DNA from: CBDBCU01 sp965242615 | Lineage (GTDB): Bacteria > Chloroflexota > Dehalococcoidia > Lucifugimonadales > UBA3495 | Length of the DNA stretch: 64,000 bases | Assembly: GCA_965242615.1 (NCBI GenBank) | Contig: CBDESR010000005.1 | Span: forward strand, 496,001-560,000 | Direction: 5' to 3' | Shown here: one piece after another, positions 58,767-64,000 of the stretch | Position numbering within the stretch: the stretch's first letter is position 1 | Layout: every line of letters begins with the position of its first letter | The notes under the pieces: model-generated | Database searches by the model: none | What the model was told of the DNA's origin: nothing | Seen by the model: only the letters and a program-made list of their open reading frames with translations | Made by a program: the position numbers and the translations under genes

Positions 58767-60218
58767 ATGGGACTGCTTAAACTTCTCGCCAAACCCCTCT
58801 CCGGCTACCCCGGCGGCTACAAAAAGATGCGCCGCGGCTCCCAGCCGGTGGACGCCGCGCCCCCTTTCCAACGCCCCGATACCTACGATGACCGCCGCAG
58901 CCGTATTCCGCCCACCGGCTACCGGGAATACTGGTACCCGGCCTTGCCGGCCAAGGACATTAAGCGCGACAAGCCCCAAGCCCTGCGGATGTTGGGCAGC
59001 GACCTGGTCTTTTTCCGCGACCAAACCGGCCAAGTCCAAGCCCTCCTCGACTGGTGCCCCCACCGCGCCGTCTATCTGTCGATGGGCCGCTGCTACTTCC
59101 CCGGTTTCGTCACCTGCCCCTATCACGGCGCTACCTTCGACGGCAGCGGCAACTGCGTCGCCTTTCTGACCGAAGGCCCCGACTCTAAAATGGTCGGCGC
59201 CCCCGGAATGCAAGCCCGTAAATTTCCCACCATCACCATCAAGGGCCTCGTCTTTGTCTGGATGGGCGACGGCCAACCCGTCCCGCCGGAGGAGGATATT
59301 CCCCCGGAAATGTTCGAGGAACACAACATCCATCGCCCCGTTTTCACTATGTTTGACTGCAACTGGATCCTCGTCCTCGAAAACACGATGGACGCCCACA
59401 ACGCTTTTATGGTCCACCGCAACTCGCTCCGTATTCTTAAAAGCCGGCTCGGCGGCCGCCCCCGCACCCCTTTGGGCTACCGGGTCAACCTGGTCAACAA
59501 TAAAACCGTCCACTACCGCCCCGGCGCCGGCAAATCCAGCGTGGAGCAATACTACTACGATGACCAGGGCAACATCCCTTATCAAATGTATTACCCCGGC
59601 GTGGAGGGCGTGTGGCCGCTTACCCGCTGGCGGCTGCTCTGGACCTGGCTTTTCGACCGCAAGGCCCGCAAGCAAGGGCAAGCCCCCGGCCGGCTGCAAC
59701 CCCAACAAGCCAACGAGACCCCGGACCTCAATGAATGGAACGGCACCCGCCTGCCCGGAATGTCCCGCACCGGCGGCAACAACGCCTATTTCCGCAGCAC
59801 CCGCTGGGCGGTTCCGGTCGAACCCAACCTGACCCGAATGGTCTATCTGAATGTCGAACGCTACGGCCGCCGCCCTAACCCGCTGCGCCGCCTGTGGAGT
59901 TCGATTACCTGGCCCTACCGCAACTGGGAACTCAACTTCAACTTCCGCAACCAGGACTATGATGCGGAGAAGTATGTGCAGTACCACCTTCCCGAGTACC
60001 TGTCATCCACTGACTCCGTGGTGGTGGCAATGCGCCGCCTTTTCGTCGAACACGCCCGGGATGTCCAACGCCGCCGCCAACGGGAGGAGGAACTTCCCGA
60101 AAACCCCGACGATACTGCCGCCGACTTGATGGTGCGGGAGGGCGATGCCAAAGTAGCCCAATCGACCCCCCACTACGACGCGGCCCGCCTCCAAAATGAA
60201 CTGCTCCGCCGGCTTTAA
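58767..60218 (+). CDS. Rieske [2Fe-2S] ring-hydroxylating-type oxygenase
   Basis: The protein of about 483 residues has the Rieske motif CPHRAVYLSMGRC...CPYHGATFDG, two Cys and two His, and a C-terminal mononuclear iron domain with NTMDAHNAFMVH, where His, His and a later Asp would bind iron. Family members hydroxylate or demethylate aromatic, sterol or amine substrates and need a separate reductase, none of which is adjacent. The long C-terminus (NFRNQDYDAEKYVQYHLPEYL) is not diagnostic. Start chosen from AGGAG 10 bp upstream of ATG. Confidence 0.88.
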   Translation: MGLLKLLAKPLSGYPGGYKKMRRGSQPVDAAPPFQRPDTYDDRRSRIPPTGYREYWYPALPAKDIKRDKPQALRMLGSDLVFFRDQTGQVQALLDWCPHRAVYLSMGRCYFPGFVTCPYHGATFDGSGNCVAFLTEGPDSKMVGAPGMQARKFPTITIKGLVFVWMGDGQPVPPEEDIPPEMFEEHNIHRPVFTMFDCNWILVLENTMDAHNAFMVHRNSLRILKSRLGGRPRTPLGYRVNLVNNKTVHYRPGAGKSSVEQYYYDDQGNIPYQMYYPGVEGVWPLTRWRLLWTWLFDRKARKQGQAPGRLQPQQANETPDLNEWNGTRLPGMSRTGGNNAYFRSTRWAVPVEPNLTRMVYLNVERYGRRPNPLRRLWSSITWPYRNWELNFNFRNQDYDAEKYVQYHLPEYLSSTDSVVVAMRRLFVEHARDVQRRRQREEELPENPDDTAADLMVREGDAKVAQSTPHYDAARLQNELLRRL

Positions 60219-60278
60219 CCGGCCCGGCAAAGCGACCGTCATTCCTTGGAAAGGGGGAATGACAACAACCCCATCCCA

Positions 60279-60287
60279 TGCTATAAT
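60279..60287 (+). promoter_or_regulatory. Extended -10 promoter
   Basis: TGCTATAAT, the same as at 1864 and 58716, 54 bp before the GTG at 60341. Confidence 0.55.
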
Positions 60288-60340
60288 CCAACCACCCCGA
60301 CTGCCGGGCTGCTCGTCAAGGATAATAAGTAGGCAATGCC

Positions 60341-60880
60341 GTGAACGGCGATAACATAACTTCATGGGTCGAACAGCACTTGGGCAGCGTCATCGCCGCC
60401 CTCGCCGTCACCTTCGCTATGCTGGCCCTCGACTGGATCCTCGCCCGCAACTTCGACTTCTGGATTAGCGCCGTCCCCCTCGGTAAATCCGGATTCCTCG
60501 ACGCCATGCCCAAACTAACCCCCGCCTGGGTTGGCAACTCACTAGCCATCATCACCGGCAAGGAGGTAATCAAAATGGTAATCGCCGGACGCAAACTAGC
60601 CGCCGCTGAACAGCGCGCCACCACCGCCGAACAACGCGCGGCCGCCGCCGAAGCCGAACAGCGCGCCGCCGAAGCCGAACAGCGCGCGGTCGCCGCTGAA
60701 CAACGCGCGGTCGCCGCTGAACAACGCGCCGTCGCCGCCGAACAGCGCGCCGCTGTCGCCGCCGCTGAACAACGCGCCGCTGCTGCCGAACAACGCGCCG
60801 CCGCCGCCGAAGCCGAACGCGACCTTTTGCGCGAACAGCAAGGACTGCCGCCCGCCAGCGCCGACCAGCCCAACCGCTAA
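60341..60880 (+). CDS. Membrane protein with AEQRA-repeat coiled coil
   Basis: The 179-residue protein has an N-terminal membrane helix (HLGSVIAALAVTFAMLALDWIL), a ~45-residue link, and a 90-residue helical tail of AEQRAAAA-type heptads (AEQRAVA repeated), rich in Ala, Glu, Gln and Arg. The tandem DNA repeats are nearly identical, indicating expansion. GTG start without a strong ribosome-binding site. Function unknown; it may be a spacer or scaffold. Confidence 0.6.
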   Translation: MNGDNITSWVEQHLGSVIAALAVTFAMLALDWILARNFDFWISAVPLGKSGFLDAMPKLTPAWVGNSLAIITGKEVIKMVIAGRKLAAAEQRATTAEQRAAAAEAEQRAAEAEQRAVAAEQRAVAAEQRAVAAEQRAAVAAAEQRAAAAEQRAAAAEAERDLLREQQGLPPASADQPNR

Positions 60881-60911
60881 CCCCCCATCATTCCAACTCC
60901 AGCCCCAGACC

Positions 60912-60942
60912 AGTCCGTCCCGGAAACTCCCGGGACGGACTC
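60912..60942. terminator. Stem-loop between convergent genes
   Basis: AGTCCGTCCCG/CGGGACGGACT stem with an 8-nt loop. No T-run on either side, so it may be a bidirectional or weak terminator. Confidence 0.5.
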
Positions 60943-60962
60943 TCATCCCCCCCTGCCTAACC

Positions 60963-62294
60963 CTACCCCCACCTATTCCCCGGTGCCGCCAACCCCAAAT
61001 TCCCCCGCAGCGTATCCGCCGCATACTCCCAACGAAACAAACCCCGCTCCCGCAGCAACGGCAGCAGCAACTCCAGAAAATCAGCAAACCCCGCCGGCAA
61101 AACCGCATTATTCACCATAAAACCATCCGCCGCCCCCGCCTCAAACCACTCCTGCATCCTATCCGCCACCCCCGCCGCCGTCCCCATAAAACAATGCCGC
61201 GGCGTCGTCGCCCGCAGCGCCACCTCCCGCAGCGTCAAACCCTCCTCCCGCGCCATCAATTTCAGCCGATCCGTCGTACTCTCCCACCCATTCCGCCCAT
61301 AATCCCCCAACTCCGGAAACGGCTCATCCAACCCAAACCGCGTAAAATCCAAATCATCAAAATACCGCCCCAGATAATTCAGCGCATCCTCCACCGCCAC
61401 CAACTCCACCAACTCCTGATACTTCCTTTCCGCATCCGCCGCCGTATCCCCCACAATCGGCGAACACCCCGGCAAAATCAAAATCTCCTCCGGCCGCCGC
61501 CCCAACTCCGCCGCCCGCCCCTTAACATCCGCATAAAACTCCTGCGCCGCCCGCAAATTCGGCTGCCCCGTAAAAATCACCTCAGCGTGCCGCGCCGCAA
61601 AACTACGCCCCGCTTCCGACGACCCCGCCTGAATCAACACCGGCCGCCCCTGCCGCGACCGACTGATATTCAACGGCCCCTGCACCGCATAAAACCGCCC
61701 CCGATGATTCAACCGATGCAGCTTCCCCGGATCAAAAAACACCCCCGCCGCCTTATCAAATACAAAGGCATCATCCTCCCACGAATCCCACAACCCCTTA
61801 ACCACCTCCAAAAACTCATCCGCCATCGCATACCGCAAATTATGCTCCGGATGCTCCGCCCGGCTGTGCTGATAATTCAACACCGACCCCGCCAACGGCG
61901 AAGTAACCACATTCCAGCCGGCCCGTCCCCCGCTGATGTGGTCCAGCGACGCAAACTGCCGCGCCACCGTAAACGGCTCGCTGTAGGTAGTGGACAGCGT
62001 CGCCGCCAACCCAATGTGCGTCGTATCCATCGCCAAGGCCGCCAGCAAAGTCAACGGCTCAAACCGATTCAAAAAAATCGGATGCGACTTCTCGCTGATA
62101 TACAACCCATCCCCAAAAAAGACAAAATCCAGCTTCGCCGCCTCCGCCCGCCGCGTCAACTCCCGATAATACCCCAGGTTAATCGGCCCATCCGGCACCG
62201 CCGCCGGATGCCGCCACGACCCCATATTGCTCCCCGTCCCGGAGAAAAACGCCCCCAACCGCATCTGTCGCCCGCCGCCATCCGCCATCATCAT
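60963..62294 (-). CDS. LLM-class flavin monooxygenase (NtaA/DszA/SnaA type)
   Basis: The protein of about 443 residues has the NtaA/DszA features: RLGAFFSGTGSNMGSWRHP, RAEAAKLDFVFFGDGLYI, HISGGRAGWNVVTSP and RPVLIQAGSSEAGRSFAARHAE. These enzymes use reduced FMN to oxidise sulfonates, nitrilotriacetate or similar compounds. ATG at 62294 preceded by a GGGGGAT site; the frame upstream is REP-derived and unlikely to be translated. Convergent with the coiled-coil gene. Confidence 0.9.
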   Translation of the reverse strand: MMMADGGGRQMRLGAFFSGTGSNMGSWRHPAAVPDGPINLGYYRELTRRAEAAKLDFVFFGDGLYISEKSHPIFLNRFEPLTLLAALAMDTTHIGLAATLSTTYSEPFTVARQFASLDHISGGRAGWNVVTSPLAGSVLNYQHSRAEHPEHNLRYAMADEFLEVVKGLWDSWEDDAFVFDKAAGVFFDPGKLHRLNHRGRFYAVQGPLNISRSRQGRPVLIQAGSSEAGRSFAARHAEVIFTGQPNLRAAQEFYADVKGRAAELGRRPEEILILPGCSPIVGDTAADAERKYQELVELVAVEDALNYLGRYFDDLDFTRFGLDEPFPELGDYGRNGWESTTDRLKLMAREEGLTLREVALRATTPRHCFMGTAAGVADRMQEWFEAGAADGFMVNNAVLPAGFADFLELLLPLLRERGLFRWEYAADTLRGNLGLAAPGNRWG

Positions 62295-62357
62295 CAAATC
62301 CCCCTTCCTACAAAAACGGGAATCCAGAACCCCCAAACTCAAAAGTTTTGAGGGGGT

Positions 62358-62387
62358 GCGGGGGAACTTTTACAAAAGTTCCCCCGC
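62358..62387. repeat. Dispersed 14-bp hairpin repeat, copy D
   Basis: Arms GCGGGGGAACTTTT with the flanking AAAAGTTTTGAGGGGGT at 62341-62357. This copy has no composite element beside it, so the hairpin also travels alone. Confidence 0.8.
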
Positions 62388-62433
62388 CGTATTCCCCTCC
62401 CAAGTGGTTCTGTAACCTTTTGCCGGCTAGTTC

Positions 62434-63048
62434 CTACCCTTCCTTGTGCCGTAACTTGCAGGGTTGGCAAACCATCACAAACTCCTCAGGTTGTTCCGGC
62501 GGCCACGCTACCAAGTAATCCAAATGGTCGGCCGGAGTATGCCCGCAATCAGCACACACCCCGCCTTGCCGTTCCTCTACCGCCTTGCGTTCTTTCTGCT
62601 GCCGGGAATACCGGGCTTGCTGACCCTCTACGCCGCGCCACTGGAACCGGGCCACCACCGCCGGTGACATCGGCCACCCCCTCCCATCCTCGTACACATC
62701 CGCCGCCCATTTCCAATCGCGATAGCAGCCGTGGCACAGAGTAATTTCCTTCCCGCCAGGCAGGACAATGTAATCCATACAGCCGCCCGTCCAGCCGTAC
62801 TGGTCGCCGCAACGCTCGCACTGGGATGGGCCGCCGTAGTCATACTCATCGTGATACGCCAACTCCACCCGCCGATAACCCCCAATAACCTCGGCGGCGT
62901 ATTGGGCACGGCTCTGCCAACCGTCAAAGTACTCACCGACAAACCGGGAAAAGCAACCGCCGCAAGCCCCGGTGTCAAAGGTCAAAGAAATTTCCAGTGG
63001 GCTGGCCCGGCCTTGGCACACCGGGCAAACGATTTCCAACTCGACCAT
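62434..63048 (-). CDS. Cysteine-rich zinc-ribbon-type protein
   Basis: The 204-residue protein has CPVCQG, CGGC, CERCG, CHGC, CADCGH and CQPC in a row, so four or more possible zinc sites. The start IVCPVCQGRASPLEI and the end CADCGHTPADHLDYLVAWPPE resemble domains of HNH- and IscB-like or Zn-ribbon regulators, but no HNH catalytic triad is clear. AGGAG is 9 bp before the ATG. I do not recognise the family. Confidence 0.6.
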   Translation of the reverse strand: MVELEIVCPVCQGRASPLEISLTFDTGACGGCFSRFVGEYFDGWQSRAQYAAEVIGGYRRVELAYHDEYDYGGPSQCERCGDQYGWTGGCMDYIVLPGGKEITLCHGCYRDWKWAADVYEDGRGWPMSPAVVARFQWRGVEGQQARYSRQQKERKAVEERQGGVCADCGHTPADHLDYLVAWPPEQPEEFVMVCQPCKLRHKEG

Positions 63049-63090
63049 CCCGCATTACTCCTTTCCGAGGGCTAACCCACCCGGCAAATG

Positions 63091-64000
63091 TTACGAACCC
63101 AATCGCCCCCTCACCCCGCCCCTCGCCCTAACCCCACCCATCAACAACTCATAAGACCGCAGCCGCTTCCCAAAATCCGGTATCGCCGTAACCGCCAGCA
63201 CTTCCCCCACCCCATACTCCTCCGCCAGTCCATAGAGCCGCGCCGCCACCGCCGCCGGCTCCCCGTGAATCACCCCGGACGCCTGCTCCGCATAGCTGAA
63301 CCGCTCTCCCGACTGCCGCCCGAACTCCACCGCCGCCGCTTCCGAAAACACCGTAAAACACCGCCCGCTCTCCAAACTAATCCGTACCGCCCGCACTTTA
63401 GCCGCATACTCGGCGGCCTCCCCGGCCGTATCCGCTACCATTACCGGCAAAGCCAGAATCACCTCCGGAACCGACCCTTCCCCATCAAAATTATCGCGAT
63501 ACGCCGCCACCGCCCGCCGCATTTCCGCATCATCCCCATTCAGAAAATAAGCAAAAACATACGGCAGCCCCAACTGCGCCGCCGCCAACCCGCTCCCCGC
63601 TGTCGTCCCCAGTAAAAACAAGTCCGCCGGAGCCGGCGGCAACGGCATTGCCTGCAATCCTTCCCGCCCGTTACCCAGAAACTCCCGCAGCTCTGCCACC
63701 TTATCCTCCAGCGACTTGCCCCTCTCCACCGCCGCTGGTTGCGGCTGCAACGCCCGCGTCGTGTTCGGCATTCCTCCCGGCCCCCGCCCAATCCCCAAAT
63801 CCACCCGCCCCGGCGCCAACGCCGCCAGCACATTAAAATTCTCCGCCACCTTATACGGGCTATAATGCTGCAACATCACCCCGCCGGAGCCAATCCGAAT
63901 CCGACTGGTGCGCGCCAGCAAATGCCCCATCAGCACCTCCGGCGCCGAACCCATATTCCGCGGCGACCCGTGATGCTCCGCCACCCAAAACCGATGATAC
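63091..64000 (-). CDS. LLM-class flavin-dependent oxidoreductase (MsnO8-type), 5' end outside the window
   Basis: Open to the window edge, with FWVAEHHG at the first visible part and LARTSRIRIGSGGVMLQHYSPYKVAENFNVLAALAPGRVDLGIGRGPGG following. These are group-1 luciferase-like monooxygenases of unknown substrate. The visible ~300 residues are most of the usual ~340. Two LLM enzymes within 3 kb suggest a cluster for oxidising unusual C, S or N compounds. Confidence 0.85.
   Translation of the reverse strand, partial: YHRFWVAEHHGSPRNMGSAPEVLMGHLLARTSRIRIGSGGVMLQHYSPYKVAENFNVLAALAPGRVDLGIGRGPGGMPNTTRALQPQPAAVERGKSLEDKVAELREFLGNGREGLQAMPLPPAPADLFLLGTTAGSGLAAAQLGLPYVFAYFLNGDDAEMRRAVAAYRDNFDGEGSVPEVILALPVMVADTAGEAAEYAAKVRAVRISLESGRCFTVFSEAAAVEFGRQSGERFSYAEQASGVIHGEPAAVAARLYGLAEEYGVGEVLAVTAIPDFGKRLRSYELLMGGVRARGGVRGRLGS

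Noticed and set aside
1..64000. tRNA or rRNA genes
   Set aside because: I looked for T-arm and anticodon-like patterns and found none that fold convincingly; a covariance search would be decisive.

Overview
This is a GC-rich (roughly 60%) chromosomal window from a bacterium, probably uncultured. The gene content includes an archaeal-type PEP carboxylase, CaiB/BaiF CoA-transferase, LLM flavin monooxygenases, a Rieske oxygenase, a sulfite-oxidase-like protein, the glycine cleavage system, cobalamin genes, collagen-like surface proteins and many restriction and HEPN genes. Together with dense dispersed hairpin repeats, this fits a Chloroflexota- or sponge-symbiont-like genome. That placement is inference; there is no rRNA here.

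Layout. 1-8.1 kb: CoA-transferase end, a methyltransferase fused to an Mrr-like nuclease, histidine decarboxylase, an ACT protein, a nuclease/methyltransferase pair, and the alpha-E/ATP-grasp pair. 8.5-10.6 kb is the most striking locus: a promoter, an eight-repeat CRISPR-like array, a structured RNA region and an IscB (RuvC/HNH) gene, all on one strand. The last repeat pairs over 23 nt, in two blocks, with the RNA region just before iscB, so the array appears to feed guides into an omega-RNA scaffold. No cas gene is present. 10.6-18.5 kb: pdxA, an aminotransferase, a lone sensor-like membrane protein, and an operon of a restriction-methylation-specificity fusion, a HEPN protein and a small protein. 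18.6-28.4 kb: malic enzyme, two paralogous membrane coiled-coil proteins, TldD, GlcG, HicAB, a molybdopterin oxidoreductase, a NucS-like nuclease, carbonic anhydrase and a hydroxyisobutyrate-dehydrogenase-like enzyme. 29.4-38.8 kb: two GT-C membrane proteins with tandem C-terminal domains, cobalamin genes, a ParA pair, and a truncated cobS fused to an ISAs1 remnant. 39-42.6 kb: gcvT, gcvH, a TumE-like toxin pair and gcvPA, without gcvPB. 42.8-51.7 kb: two collagen-like genes, each behind a translationally coupled 54-codon leader ORF, flanking hydratase genes and ppcA. 52-64 kb: a solute-binding protein, an alcohol dehydrogenase, a PaREP1/HEPN-like protein, a BtuF-like protein with an in-frame TGA at the usual Cys position, a cation/proton antiporter, a Rieske oxygenase and two LLM monooxygenases.

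Three copies of a ~700-bp composite element (11.8-12.5, 28.6-29.3 and 57.9-58.6 kb) each carry a near-consensus sigma-70 promoter, conserved hairpins with compensatory changes, and a terminal perfect palindrome. They look like copies of a transcribed structured RNA or a non-autonomous mobile element. Shorter hairpin repeats occur throughout the intergenic spaces.

The window is rich in defence-type genes: IscB/CRISPR, three restriction or methylation loci, HicAB, a TumE-like pair, HEPN proteins and a NucS-like nuclease. These alternate with central metabolism.
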